This document shows positions 38,569-48,474 of a DNA stretch of 64,000 nucleotides, in pieces. The stretch comes from Xenorhabdus budapestensis. Lineage in GTDB: Bacteria > Pseudomonadota > Gammaproteobacteria > Enterobacterales > Enterobacteriaceae. A model generated the notes under the pieces. That model searched no databases and was not told where the DNA came from. It was given only the letters and a program-made list of their open reading frames with translations. The position numbers were made by a program, and so were the translations under genes. The stretch spans positions 52,409 to 116,408 of the forward strand of contig NZ_NIBS01000013.1 in the NCBI RefSeq assembly GCF_002632465.1, written 5' to 3'. Numbering within the stretch: the first letter of the stretch is position 1; each line of letters starts with the position of its first letter.

Positions 38569-41445
38569 ATGATCCAGACTCTAATCCAACTTGAAAATCA
38601 AGGTGAATTCATTCGTCGCCACATTGGTTCCTCTGCTGAACAGCAAAAAGAAATGCTGGCAATGGTTGGCTCGAACTCTCTTGACGATCTCACTAATAAA
38701 ATTGTTCCCTGTGATATCGCATTGCCAGAGCCACCCGCAGTAGGTGAAGGTGCAACAGAGCAACAGGCACTGGCTGAACTGAAAGCAATAGCGGGTCAGA
38801 ACAAACGTTATCAATCTTATATCGGTATGGGGTATGCTCCCGCAATACTACCGTCGGTTATCCTGCGTAATTTACTGGAGAATCCCGGTTGGTACACAGC
38901 ATATACGCCTTACCAGCCTGAAGTTTCTCAAGGGAGATTAGAAGCCTTGCTGAACTTCCAGCAAGTCACCATCGATCTGACCGGATTAGATCTTGCTTCA
39001 GCATCACTGTTGGATGAAGCCACCGCAGCAGCCGAAGCGATGGCAATGGCAAAACGGGTTAGCAAACTGAAAAATGCGGAGCGTTTCTTCGTAGCTGATG
39101 ATATTCATCCACAGGTATTAGATGTGGTGCGTACACGAGCGGCAACATTTGGGTTTGATGTTATTGTTGATAAAGCAGAAAGAGTACTGGAACTAGAGGG
39201 TGTTTTTGGTGTTTTGCTGCAACAAGTTGGTACTACAGGTCAGATCCATGATTACAGCGATCTTATCGCAAAACTGAAACAGCAAAACATCATTGTCAGC
39301 GTTGCCGCTGATATTATGGCACTGGTTATGCTGACTGCGCCGGGCAAACAAGGCGCTGATATTGTCTTTGGTTCAGCACAACGTTTTGGTGTCCCTATGG
39401 GATACGGCGGTCCGCATGCTGCATTCTTTGCTTGCCGTGACGAATATAAACGCTCAATGCCGGGTCGTATTATAGGTGTTTCCCGCGATGCCGCTGGCAA
39501 CCGGGCATTGCGTATGGCGATGCAAACACGTGAACAACATATTCGCCGTGAAAAGGCGAATTCCAATATTTGTACCTCACAGGTATTACTAGCGAATATT
39601 GCTGGTATGTATGCGGTTTACCACGGTGCTGAAGGTCTGAAAAGAATTGCGGGGCGCATTCACCGATTGACTGACATTTTAGCTGCTGGTCTACAAAAAG
39701 CGGGCATAACGCTGCGTCACAAAACATGGTTTGATACATTGGCTGTAGAAGTCATCGATAAGGCATCAGTACTGGCACGAGCGGAAAAAGCACAAATCAA
39801 CTTACGTACTGATATTCTTGGTGCTGTTGGCGTGTCATTGAGTGAAAAAAACAGTCGTGAAGACTTGATAACCTTGTATCAAGTTTTAACTGGTTCTGAA
39901 ACTGTGTTAGATGTTGATGTTCTTGATAGTGAAGTATCAGGGAACAGCCAATCCATACCGGCTTCAATGCTGCGCGATGATGAAATTCTGACACATGATA
40001 CCTTCCGCCGTTATCATAGCGAAACAGATATGATGCGCTATATGCATAGTCTGGAACGTAAAGACCTGGCACTGAATCAGGCGATGATCCCACTAGGATC
40101 ATGCACAATGAAACTGAATGCGGCCGCTGAACTCATACCAATCACATGGCCTGAATTTACTGACCTGCATCCTTTCTGTCCGTCAGAACAAGCACAGGGT
40201 TATCAACAATTGATTAGCCAGCTCTCACATTGGCTGGTATTACTGACAGGATACGATGCAGTATCTATGCAGCCAAACTCTGGTGCCCAAGGAGAATATT
40301 CTGGTTTACTGGCTATTCGTCATTACTATGCCAGCCGCGGTGAACAACACCGTCATATCTGCCTGATCCCAAGCTCAGCCCACGGCACAAACCCTGCATC
40401 TGCACATATGGCAGGCATGACAGTGGTTGTGGTGAATTGTGATAAAGAAGGCAATATCGATCTGACAGACCTGCGTGAAAAAGCGGAAAAACACCATGAT
40501 GAATTGGCTTGTATCATGGTTACCTATCCATCAACCCACGGTGTATATGAAGAAACCATCCGCCAGATTTGTGACATTATTCATCAAAATGGTGGGCAGG
40601 TTTATCTTGATGGTGCAAATATGAATGCTCAGGTTGGGATCACAACTCCGGGCTTTATTGGTGCTGATGTTTCACACCTGAACCTGCATAAAACTTTCTG
40701 CATTCCGCATGGTGGTGGTGGTCCGGGTATGGGGCCGATTGGTGTGAAAAAACACCTTGCCCCTTTCCTTCCGGGGCATACCGTGGTGGAAATGGGGTCA
40801 TTAACCACATCAGGTGCAGTATCGGCCGCACCATTTGGCAGTGCGTCTATTCTGCCGATTAGCTGGATGTACATCCGCATGATGGGGGCAAAAGGGTTGA
40901 AACAAGCTAGTCAGGCTGCGATCTTGAATGCAAACTACATCGCAGCTCGTCTGAAAGACGCTTATGAAATCCTTTATACCGGCCGCGATGGTTATGTTGC
41001 CCATGAGTGTATTTTGGATATTCGCCCACTGAAAGAAGAATTTGGTATTAGTGAAATGGATATCGCCAAGCGTTTGATTGACTATGGCTTCCATGCACCC
41101 ACTATGTCATTCCCTGTCGTTGGAACTCTGATGGTTGAGCCAACAGAATCAGAAAGTAAGATCGAAATTGATCGTTTTATTGATGCGATGCTGGCAATCC
41201 GCGGAGAAATCAAAAAAGTGGCGGAAGGTGACTGGCCACTGGAAGATAACCCGCTGGTGAATGCACCACATGTTCAGGCTGAGCTGATTACTGACTGGGA
41301 CCATGCGTATAGCCGTGAAATTGCCGTTTTCCCGACAGCAGAGACAAAAGCAAATAAATATTGGCCGACGGTGAAACGTCTTGATGATGTGTATGGGGAT
41401 CGTAACTTGCATTGTTCCTGTGTACCGATTGAAGATTATCGGTAA
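38569..41445 (+). CDS. gcvP: Glycine dehydrogenase (decarboxylating), P-protein
   Basis: GcvP is the PLP enzyme that decarboxylates glycine and loads the aminomethyl group on GcvH. The start [20 protein letters not shown] (38569) gives 958 residues, the family's length. An upstream ATG at 38530 overlaps the terminator tail and is unlikely. The PLP lysine is in [21 protein letters not shown], and both N- and C-terminal aminotransferase-like halves are present. A terminator follows. Confidence 0.97.
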   Translation: MIQTLIQLENQGEFIRRHIGSSAEQQKEMLAMVGSNSLDDLTNKIVPCDIALPEPPAVGEGATEQQALAELKAIAGQNKRYQSYIGMGYAPAILPSVILRNLLENPGWYTAYTPYQPEVSQGRLEALLNFQQVTIDLTGLDLASASLLDEATAAAEAMAMAKRVSKLKNAERFFVADDIHPQVLDVVRTRAATFGFDVIVDKAERVLELEGVFGVLLQQVGTTGQIHDYSDLIAKLKQQNIIVSVAADIMALVMLTAPGKQGADIVFGSAQRFGVPMGYGGPHAAFFACRDEYKRSMPGRIIGVSRDAAGNRALRMAMQTREQHIRREKANSNICTSQVLLANIAGMYAVYHGAEGLKRIAGRIHRLTDILAAGLQKAGITLRHKTWFDTLAVEVIDKASVLARAEKAQINLRTDILGAVGVSLSEKNSREDLITLYQVLTGSETVLDVDVLDSEVSGNSQSIPASMLRDDEILTHDTFRRYHSETDMMRYMHSLERKDLALNQAMIPLGSCTMKLNAAAELIPITWPEFTDLHPFCPSEQAQGYQQLISQLSHWLVLLTGYDAVSMQPNSGAQGEYSGLLAIRHYYASRGEQHRHICLIPSSAHGTNPASAHMAGMTVVVVNCDKEGNIDLTDLREKAEKHHDELACIMVTYPSTHGVYEETIRQICDIIHQNGGQVYLDGANMNAQVGITTPGFIGADVSHLNLHKTFCIPHGGGGPGMGPIGVKKHLAPFLPGHTVVEMGSLTTSGAVSAAPFGSASILPISWMYIRMMGAKGLKQASQAAILNANYIAARLKDAYEILYTGRDGYVAHECILDIRPLKEEFGISEMDIAKRLIDYGFHAPTMSFPVVGTLMVEPTESESKIEIDRFIDAMLAIRGEIKKVAEGDWPLEDNPLVNAPHVQAELITDWDHAYSREIAVFPTAETKANKYWPTVKRLDDVYGDRNLHCSCVPIEDYR

Positions 41446-41490
41446 TCATGGTGTCGCTAATTGATTTAGAATAAAATCGATTAGAAATAA

Positions 41491-41526
41491 AAGCAGTGTT
41501 GAGAGTCATCTCACACTGCTTTTTTA
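41491..41526 (+). terminator. Terminator of gcvTHP
   Basis: agcagtgttgaga pairs with tctcacactgct (one bulge) and is followed by six Ts, about 45 bases after the gcvP stop. Confidence 0.85.
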
Positions 41527-41579
41527 TATCAGCTAGAGACATCCGCTGGAATAATTCAATCCTTTTCTAAGGTGATAAA

Positions 41580-42305
41580 GTGATAAGAATCCATTTTGTA
41601 GTACATGAATATTTTGAAGCACCTGGGGCATATGAAGATTGGGCTAACGCAAGAGGATATCAGACTACATTTTCACGGACTTATCTTGGAGATAAATTAC
41701 CAGATTCAGTTGAGGGTATTGATTTCCTGATAGTTATGGGAGGGCCGCAAAGCCCTGCAACCACAACGACTGACTGTGCACATTTTGATGCAGCAGCGGA
41801 AAAGCAACTTATTGTAAAAGCGATTGCATCAGATAAGATAGTTATTGGTGTCTGTCTTGGCGCACAGTTAATTGGAGAAGCATTGGGGGCTGCTTTTGAG
41901 CATAGTCCTGAGAAAGAAATAGGAAAGTATCCAATTATGCTTACTGCGGAAGGTTTAAAAAATGATAAATTTACTCATTTCGGTGAACTTCTTGAAGTTG
42001 GGCATTGGCATAACGATATGCCGGGTTTGACCCAGGATGCAAAGATTATCGCTTTTAGTGAAGGTTGCCCCAGACAGATCATTGAATACCAAAGTCTGGT
42101 TTATGCTTTCCAGTGTCATATGGAGCTGACTACAGAGGTAGTTGAATTGCTTATTCAAAATTCAGAAAAAGACCTTAGTAAAGCGGATGAGCATACATTT
42201 GTTCAAACACCAGAAATATTACGCTCCCATGATTATAGTGAGATGAATAATAAATTATTTGTTTTTCTTGATAAATTGGCTAACCAATATATAAATTTGA
42301 ATTGA
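41580..42305 (+). CDS. Class I glutamine amidotransferase-like protein
   Basis: This 241-residue protein has the triad glutaminase fold: FLIVMGGPQSP strand, nucleophile C92 in GVCLGAQLIGEALG (the elbow), and His in VYAFQCHMELTTE with a nearby Glu. Such stand-alone GMP-synthase-like amidotransferases act on peptides or small molecules of unknown identity. It lies between the gcvP terminator and a convergent terminator hairpin, so it is probably a single-gene unit. It is absent from this place in E. coli. Confidence 0.88.
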   Translation: MIRIHFVVHEYFEAPGAYEDWANARGYQTTFSRTYLGDKLPDSVEGIDFLIVMGGPQSPATTTTDCAHFDAAAEKQLIVKAIASDKIVIGVCLGAQLIGEALGAAFEHSPEKEIGKYPIMLTAEGLKNDKFTHFGELLEVGHWHNDMPGLTQDAKIIAFSEGCPRQIIEYQSLVYAFQCHMELTTEVVELLIQNSEKDLSKADEHTFVQTPEILRSHDYSEMNNKLFVFLDKLANQYINLN

Positions 42306-42315
42306 TTGATATAAT

Positions 42316-42342
42316 CGTCACGACGGTTTTTAAGTCGTGACG
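42316..42342. terminator. Bidirectional terminator hairpin
   Basis: A perfect 9-bp stem (cgtcacgac / gtcgtgacg) with a T-rich 9-base loop lies between the convergent amidotransferase and HD-domain genes. Confidence 0.7.
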
Positions 42343-42375
42343 GTAAACTGAACGATTTTAATTGGGGATAGAGGA

Positions 42376-42984
42376 TTATTCCTTCAACCAACCTTTTTCT
42401 CTTGCTGCTTCCAGTTGTGGTAGCAAATATTTCCAAAATTCAGGGTAACTTTCAGAAATAAACTGGAGCAGGTTAAAGACTTGTTCAAAACGAATATTAT
42501 TTTCTACCCAACTCTGACCATTATTATGCAGATTCATAAATACTGGCATGACCCTGTCGAGCATTTTGGCGAAACGCGCTTCAGGTGTTTCACCGTCTTC
42601 ATATTCGTGCCAAAGGGCCAGAAAATAATCTCTCTGCGTTTCTGGCAGTAAGCCGAAAATACGCTTGGCAGCTTGCACTTCTTGCTCGTGGATAGCTTCA
42701 CGGGCGGCTAAATCAAACGCGATAACATCCCCGGCATCGATTTCCACAATATCGTGAATCAATGCCATCTGTATAACACGGCTGATATTTACCTCTCCGG
42801 CATAAGGGGCAAAACTGATAACTGCAAGAGCAAAGTGCCAGCTATGTTCCGCAGAATTTTCATTGCGCTGATTGTTCAGGATTTTCGTTTTACGATGGAC
42901 ATATTTTAATTTATCCAGCTCCATGATAAAGGAGATAACATCGGTAAACGGGCCGAAATTAACAGGAGATACATTTGATGACAT
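42376..42984 (-). CDS. HD-domain phosphohydrolase (YfbR/HDDC2-like)
   Basis: The 202-residue protein has HD superfamily metal ligands: H47 in AEHSWHFAL, the H77-D78 doublet in ALIHDIVEIDAGD, and a distal Asp in MLDRVMPVF. It resembles the YfbR-like 5'-nucleotidase group that removes phosphate from deoxynucleoside monophosphates, but the substrate cannot be read from sequence. It is 20 bases downstream of ygfZ on the same strand, so co-transcription is likely. Confidence 0.85.
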   Translation of the reverse strand: MSSNVSPVNFGPFTDVISFIMELDKLKYVHRKTKILNNQRNENSAEHSWHFALAVISFAPYAGEVNISRVIQMALIHDIVEIDAGDVIAFDLAAREAIHEQEVQAAKRIFGLLPETQRDYFLALWHEYEDGETPEARFAKMLDRVMPVFMNLHNNGQSWVENNIRFEQVFNLLQFISESYPEFWKYLLPQLEAAREKGWLKE

Positions 42985-43004
42985 AAAAAACTAAACCTCA
43001 AATA

Positions 43005-44003
43005 TTATTTTTCTTCCAATGAATAAGGCAGTGTCTGAATAGAAAGATAATGCCCTTCATCGTTGCGAATACGGAATACATTATCTGCTTCCATATCATT
43101 GCTCATAACGATCTGCACCCAAACGGAGCCATCAGCCAATTTGACCGCAGCGAGAACTGAGCCAGTCCGGCGCCATTTATCGCCTAACTGCCACTCCAGT
43201 TCATCACCGGCTACAGGAAGAGAAGATGCGCTACCTGCCAGCCAATACATGGCCCGCTTATTAACACCGCGATATTTAGCACGTGCTACCATTTCCTGAC
43301 CGGCATAGCAGCCTTTTTTGAAACTGATACTGTCTTTGATGGCCTGAAGATTAGTAGCTTGTGGAATAAATTGTGTACTGTTTGCTCCATCAATTACGGG
43401 GAACCCTGCTTCAATCTCTAGCGCCAGCCACTGTTGGCTATCGTTCAATTGTGCCTGAAATTTTTCAACTAACACTTCTGCTAATTTGGTTGCAGTAGTG
43501 CTATCTGTAACTAAAAGAAAACGTTCTGTAGGGAGAGAGAAATGAAGAATAGTTGTTGTTTCATGTTGGATAACTGCTGTTTCTGCGTCAGGTAAAATGG
43601 GGAAAAGTGTTGCCAGTGCTTCCCGGCTTCCCGCTCCGGCAATACCAAGTAAGATACTTTTTTCATCTTTGGCAAAGGCCACTTTGGAGAATACCGCATA
43701 TTTTTTCAATTCAGTCAGTTGTATATCCAATACCGAACGACGTTCAATATAGGCAAAACCTTCTCCACGATGAAACAGTCGCAGGTTGCTCCACATCTTT
43801 CCTTTGGCATCACAGTGGGCGCATAGTACATGTTGATTTACATCCAGGGAATTAATATCTGCTGTCATCTGACCTTGCAGATATTTTTCTGTATCAGCCC
43901 CGGTTACAGTAGCCATTGCCCAATCATCAAGGGAAATTAACGTCAGTGGAAGTATTGTGGAAGATAATAGAGATTGTGCAGAAAACGGAATTTGGTAAGC
44001 CAT
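43005..44003 (-). CDS. ygfZ: Folate-binding iron-sulfur/tRNA-modification factor YgfZ
   Basis: YgfZ is a THF-binding relative of GcvT needed for the activity of certain Fe-S enzymes such as MiaB. The 332-residue protein starts [10 protein letters not shown] at 44003, with AGGAG seven bases upstream; an ATG five codons earlier is open but less well placed. The signature [12 protein letters not shown] with the redox-active Cys is present. It is divergent from sdhE, as in E. coli. Confidence 0.95.
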   Translation of the reverse strand: MAYQIPFSAQSLLSSTILPLTLISLDDWAMATVTGADTEKYLQGQMTADINSLDVNQHVLCAHCDAKGKMWSNLRLFHRGEGFAYIERRSVLDIQLTELKKYAVFSKVAFAKDEKSILLGIAGAGSREALATLFPILPDAETAVIQHETTTILHFSLPTERFLLVTDSTTATKLAEVLVEKFQAQLNDSQQWLALEIEAGFPVIDGANSTQFIPQATNLQAIKDSISFKKGCYAGQEMVARAKYRGVNKRAMYWLAGSASSLPVAGDELEWQLGDKWRRTGSVLAAVKLADGSVWVQIVMSNDMEADNVFRIRNDEGHYLSIQTLPYSLEEK

Positions 44004-44111
44004 AACAGCTCCTGCCATAAACTATCTGAGAAATAACGTTAATGGTAAAAGAGATGAAGCTCAATGCAAAGGAGTTATTCTTTTATTTGCTGGTTGAAGG
44101 TTTATTGGCTG

Positions 44112-44161
44112 ATTGTAGCGATACATTTTATTGCGATACTCTTCGCATATTGTAGAGATAC
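44112..44161. promoter_or_regulatory. Direct repeats ATTG(TA)GCGATAC upstream of sdhE and ygfZ
   Basis: attgtagcgatac (44112), attgcgatac (44130) and attgtagagatac (44149) are three related direct repeats, with start spacing of 18 and 19 bases. They lie in the divergent ygfZ-sdhE region and may mark a regulator-binding array, or be chance. Confidence 0.45.
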
Positions 44162-44302
44162 CAACAGTTCAATCGTTGCCAATGATGAAAAACAGCCCAG
44201 AATCATTGATAATTACAGGCTCTTACTGTAACAGGTTTTTACAGTGATAAAGCATTGCCGTCCCAATGGCACGAATGAAAATAATCAAGAGGCTTTTTAA
44301 AC

Positions 44303-44569
44303 ATGGATATTGACAATAAAGCGCGTATTCACTGGGCATGTCGTCGCGGGATGCGTGAACTGGATATTTCTATCATGCCATTTTTTGAATATGAATATGA
44401 CTCGTTGAGTGATGATGAAAAACGCATTTTTGTTCGTTTGCTGGAATGTCCAGATCCTGATCTTTTCAATTGGCTGATGAATCATGGCCGCCCGGAAGAT
44501 GAGGAGCTTTTTAACATGGTGCAATTGATTCAAAGCAGAAACCAAGCTCGTGGCCCTGTGGCACAGTGA
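44303..44569 (+). CDS. sdhE: FAD assembly factor SdhE (CptB)
   Basis: SdhE promotes covalent flavinylation of succinate dehydrogenase and fumarate reductase. The 88-residue protein carries the essential RGxxE motif (R15-G16-M17-R18-E19) and the [17 protein letters not shown] helix. Its end overlaps ygfX by 20 bases, so they are co-translated. An earlier name links the pair to a toxin-antitoxin idea (CptAB), but the flavinylation role is better supported. Confidence 0.97.
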   Translation: MDIDNKARIHWACRRGMRELDISIMPFFEYEYDSLSDDEKRIFVRLLECPDPDLFNWLMNHGRPEDEELFNMVQLIQSRNQARGPVAQ

Positions 44570-45008
44570 ACTGAGAGTATCCCTCCGAACCCGCCTGTTT
44601 TCCTCTGGCGTGCATGGAGTGATAGCCCTAGCTGCTCTATTAGCACCGTGGTTTGCCAATAGTTTTTATGTCTGGCTTCTGCTGCCGATCATTATCTCCA
44701 TAGTGGCGAGTTGGATAAGGAGCCAGAGAAATATCATGCAGTGTCAGGGAAAACTAATACTGTTTCGTGGCAATAAAGTGCATTGGCAAAAAGAAAGATG
44801 GAAAATGACTCAGCCACCGTGGCTTAGCCGTTATGGAATAATGCTCACACTACGTGCCTTTGAGCAAACGGAAAGTTTCTGCCTCCCGTCTAATATTCGA
44901 TTATGGGTAGCATCGGATAGTGTGTCGGTTGAAGCTTGGCGTAGTTTTAGCCAGATTATGCGTAGTACAGAATTGTGGAAAGAAAAGGTAAAGGCAGAAA
45001 GATCATGA
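44550..45008 (+). CDS. ygfX: Inner-membrane protein YgfX (CptA)
   Basis: The 152-residue protein has two adjacent transmembrane helices (about 18-36 and 38-56) and a cytoplasmic C-terminal domain with several Trp residues. It has been reported to affect the cytoskeleton (FtsZ/MreB) when overproduced and to be linked functionally to SdhE, but its role is unsettled. It overlaps sdhE by 20 bases. A hairpin lies about 100 bases downstream. Confidence 0.93.
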   Translation: MALWHSELRVSLRTRLFSSGVHGVIALAALLAPWFANSFYVWLLLPIIISIVASWIRSQRNIMQCQGKLILFRGNKVHWQKERWKMTQPPWLSRYGIMLTLRAFEQTESFCLPSNIRLWVASDSVSVEAWRSFSQIMRSTELWKEKVKAERS

Positions 45009-45113
45009 GAATCTGACTGTCTTATTCTTGTGTGGGGAATCTGTTGTGGCTAAGAAATGGATATGTCACTGCTGGACTAGCGAATGGCAATAAGCTGTTT
45101 TATTAGCGAATTC

Positions 45114-45135
45114 GGTGACCGTCTGGACGGTCACC
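45114..45135 (+). terminator. Hairpin downstream of ygfX
   Basis: A perfect 9-bp stem (ggtgaccgt / acggtcacc) with a 4-base loop (ctgg) lies about 105 bases after the ygfX stop and before the convergent toxin-like gene. No T run follows. Confidence 0.55.
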
Positions 45136-45287
45136 TCTAGAAAAGGCATTTACACAAAATGCAATACAGGCTCCATTAGCCACGTCAACCACGTTGCCTA
45201 TTTTTACCACCCATTTTTTTACACCCAGTACAATAGAATTGTAACCTTCACATTTATCTCACCTCTTATCACCATCTATAAATCAGG

Positions 45288-46366
45288 CTACAAATTTTTA
45301 TAATGAGTTCCAACACTTTGAATCTCAATTATTTTGTCAGTGTCATTTTTGATGAATGTTACCCTGTGTTCTTGGCTTAGCCTTATACTAAATAAATCTC
45401 TACCTTGCAGTTTTTCGAAGTTACTGCCGTTTGCTGTACCAATGTTTTTTGCTGCTGTAATTGGATCATTACCCTTTTGCACCTCTTTTATAAAGGAGCT
45501 ATATTTTTGTTTTGCAGCGTCGTCCATATTAGCAAATCCATTCTTGGATTTGTTATCTCTAAGTTTTTGCAAACTAACTTTCCATTTAGACGGTGCTGTT
45601 GTGGACGATGCTGCTGAACCCAATTTAGGTGCTTTTGTTGGGCCTGCCAGATAACCTATCCTGCCATCAGGTAATTTCTGAGGTGGTCGAAAGAAAGGCT
45701 GAGAAAGTTTTTTCTCCCAATATAATTCTCTAATGATTTAGTTTCTAGTCCATTGTAAAAATTTCTTGAAAAAATCCTCTTTCCTAGTGATGTTGCAGCA
45801 GATAAGATAAATAAAAAATCAATTAATTTAAAAAATCTTGTGGCGTTTGATTGTTGATTTTCCTCCAGTGGGATTTCTTGTGAAGCAAAGAAATAGAGTG
45901 CTAATAATTTATCTTCATCTGAATAAGTACTTAATGGCTTATTTTCAAGGTCAGGAACATCCCAGATATTTTCAGGATATTCACCTTCAAAATCCAGTTC
46001 GTTCTGGAGAAATCCATTTGCCATATCTTTAGAAATTTGATCACCATTCTCACCCAATAGTGCAGATGAAAGATTAGGCATATATTCTTGAAAAATTCTC
46101 TCTGCAGTATCTTTATGATAATAGTAACCTGGAAGTTGAGATACATTATGAATACCACTTACCGCTAAAGCATATGCTAATATTGTTCTTTTAGCTCGAA
46201 ATTCCTTTGTAGATGTTGATGTATAACTTCCATCTTCTTCTTGCCTAAAGTTTAGTACACGTATTATTTCGTTCGCTATTTGCTTTTCAACGGGTAGATA
46301 ATCTTCACCTCTATCATCAGGAGTTAATTGTATTACACTCGAAGTTGTTACGGATTTTATAACCAT
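45288..46366 (-). pseudogene. Toxin-like gene split in two frames, RelE/ParE-like C-terminus
   Basis: Two minus-strand frames belong together. The first runs 46366 to 45656 (236 residues; N-terminal 219 real-looking, then a short tail). The second is open downstream to 45288. They meet at A-AAA-AAC (45713-45707), where a -1 shift, or one restored A, yields one 359-residue protein. The joined sequence continues [19 protein letters not shown], then a Ser/Ala/Thr linker, then a helical segment and a C-terminal domain with [20 protein letters not shown]...[10 protein letters not shown], the core pattern of RelE/ParE-type RNase or gyrase toxins. The N-terminal region is unrecognised. It looks like a polymorphic toxin with a swappable tip. 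No immunity gene is obvious next to it. Programmed frameshift, homopolymer phase variation, decay and sequencing error all remain possible. Confidence 0.6.
45707..45713 (-). other. A-AAA-AAC slippery heptamer joining the two toxin frames
   Basis: On the minus strand the zero-frame codons are aga-aaa-aac, giving the canonical X-XXY-YYZ form A-AAA-AAC. The -1 frame is blocked by a stop 10 codons upstream but open to the end of the toxin domain downstream. A GGGAG lies directly 5' of the run. No strong downstream stem was seen. Confidence 0.55.
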
Positions 46367-47379
46367 TGTATTTTCCCATTATGTTGGTGCTTATTGAAAT
46401 AACTACTAATATAAATTGCAGCGCTGATTTCCGCTGTTACGGTTTCTTGACTGCTTTAATTAAATTATCAAGTTTATTTGCTCTCGATAATATCCTTACA
46501 AATACTTCGGATAATTGAGATGCTAATATCTTAATAATAAGTAACTATATAATCATTTTCTATGATTATGAATAAATATAAAAAACATTTGTTTATATGA
46601 CCGTTAGACATATAGATAACATAGCACTTTTATGGTGTCAAGCACTGCTAAGTGACTTAATTTTGATTATATTATAGGCATGAATGATTCTATTTTAATT
46701 AAATCTCTGTATCCTGAGCCAGTTTATCAGGACTCTTTTAGAGGCAACTGTAGCGAATGAAACAGCATTAGTTCTATATATTTTGTTTTAGTGTTGTTTC
46801 TAATGATAATGAAAAATAAAGTAAAAAAGATAAAATTACGCGATGTGGTTTTGATATTAAATTTTTTCCATCAATATTGTATGGAATTTCTGACAAATAT
46901 GTTGGCGTACATGTTGTTAAATTTTTTTTAAATTGTTGTTGGTTTTAATTATAAAATAATTTAAGCGTTAGCACATATTTCTCAATTTTTTATGATAGTA
47001 AATTAATTTTGCAAATAGGATTTACATTTTATTATATATTTAATTAGTTATAAATTAATGCCAATTTATTTATGAGCAATATGTTTCTACTAATAACTAA
47101 GTAATTTATCATTGGTTTAATTTTAATTAACTTTAAAATAATCAGGGTCTTTAGATAAAATTTCTACAAGATTTTTTTGAGGCATTTTTCAGGATATTAT
47201 AAGTGGTAACAATCTGAATTATTTTGTGTCATTGCAATTTAAAAATGTCATCCAATCCTGCAATAATATTGAAATATCACTTTACTGATGGATTAGTTAC
47301 TTAAAGGTAGTATCATAATTGAGACTGTATCTTGCATACGTACAGTTATTACGAAATTTCAACTAAAGAAGGGACTTAT
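46367..47379. other. 1-kb very AT-rich non-coding region
   Basis: No reading frame of more than trivial length fits this stretch, and no repeat, RNA gene or mobile-element end was recognised. It separates the toxin-like gene (minus) from the DUF4354-like gene (plus) and probably marks horizontally acquired DNA. Confidence 0.55.
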
Positions 47380-47760
47380 ATGAAGGTTTCCACATTTGTC
47401 GCATCAGTTGCTTTGGCTGGCTTTTGCTTTGTTGCAAACGCGTCTACTCTTGATAATGTTGCTGTTTATTCTACAGAGAAATCTAACGGCTCTATGTCAG
47501 TGGGTGGCAAAAATGCTTACACTAAATCCTTCGAGGTTGCAGTAGCGAACTTATCCGGTAAGGATATTGATTTGTCGAAGCTTTGCCTGAAAGCTTACTC
47601 TCCTGACGAAAAAGAATTTAGGCTGGATACGGTTGATGAAGACCTGAATCAGGGCACACTGAAAGCGGGCAAGTCCGTCAAAGGTATTGCTGTGTTTGCT
47701 TCTGAAAATGACGTAGTTTATAAAGCCGCTCTTATTAAAATTTCTGGCGATTGCAATTAA
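47380..47760 (+). CDS. Small exported DUF4354-like protein
   Basis: The 126-residue protein starts MKVSTFVASVALAGFCFVANAS at 47380 with aagggac upstream; an ATG 16 codons earlier lacks a ribosome-binding site. It has a signal peptide cleaved near residue 19-20, then a beta-rich domain with two cysteines (C in KLCLKAY and C in SGDCN at the end) that could form a disulfide. The layout TLDNVAVYSTEKS... resembles the DUF4354 family of small secreted enterobacterial proteins, function unknown. It stands alone in an AT-rich insert. Confidence 0.7.
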   Translation: MKVSTFVASVALAGFCFVANASTLDNVAVYSTEKSNGSMSVGGKNAYTKSFEVAVANLSGKDIDLSKLCLKAYSPDEKEFRLDTVDEDLNQGTLKAGKSVKGIAVFASENDVVYKAALIKISGDCN

Positions 47761-47849
47761 AATTTAACCAGATAAAGCAGCTTTTTGGCTGCTTTCTTCG
47801 GATTAACTGTTCAGGCTCGCTCTGAACTTTTAAGAAAGCTTAAGTGATG

Positions 47850-48371
47850 TTAAAACAGTGCTTCCATCTCTGCCAATATCTGCATACACCATTGATTCAA
47901 GCGTTCCTCAGTCTCTTCAAACTGGTTCACATCATCCAGAGCAAGGCCAACAAACTGTTTGCCATCTTCGATCAGTGGTTTTGGACTGGTGAATTCATAA
48001 CCTTCAGTCGGCCAGAAGCCGATAAACTGTACGCCCGTAGGAAGTAAATGGTGATACAGCATTCCCAGAGCATCCAGAAACCATTCGCTGTAATCAATTT
48101 GATCGCCCATGCCATACATGGCAACAATTTTCCCTGCCAAATTCAGTGATGGAAGTTGATCCCAAATAGTCAGCCAATCTTCCTGTATTTCACCAAAATC
48201 CCATGTAGGAATGCCGAGGATCAAGACAGAATATTCTTCCATCAATTTAAGATCACAATCTTTGATGTTGTGCAGCTCAATCAGATCTTCACCAAGAATA
48301 TCGCGTATTTTTTCTGCTACCATTTCAGTATAGCAAGTGGTAGAGCCGTAAAAGAGACCAATTTTCATCAT
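47850..48371 (-). CDS. fldB: Flavodoxin FldB
   Basis: FldB is a long-chain flavodoxin, an FMN electron carrier related to FldA but not essential. The 173-residue protein has the FMN phosphate loop [12 protein letters not shown] at the N-terminus, the W-containing 50s loop (GIPTWDFGE) and the [14 protein letters not shown] aromatic stretch. It is divergent from xerD, as in E. coli. Confidence 0.96.
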   Translation of the reverse strand: MMKIGLFYGSTTCYTEMVAEKIRDILGEDLIELHNIKDCDLKLMEEYSVLILGIPTWDFGEIQEDWLTIWDQLPSLNLAGKIVAMYGMGDQIDYSEWFLDALGMLYHHLLPTGVQFIGFWPTEGYEFTSPKPLIEDGKQFVGLALDDVNQFEETEERLNQWCMQILAEMEALF

Positions 48372-48474
48372 TATTTATCAGGGAATTTCTAATATAAGAG
48401 AGGGTATTGTAACAGAAGAATTGCTTTTTCAGGCATAATAGCCGATCGGAAGGCACAGATATAAAGGAGGGCTT

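Noticed and set aside
45115..45303. Possible small antitoxin or immunity gene downstream of the toxin-like gene
   Set aside because: The 62-codon plus-strand frame has no ribosome-binding site and a composition unlike antitoxins, and it starts inside the 45114-45135 hairpin.
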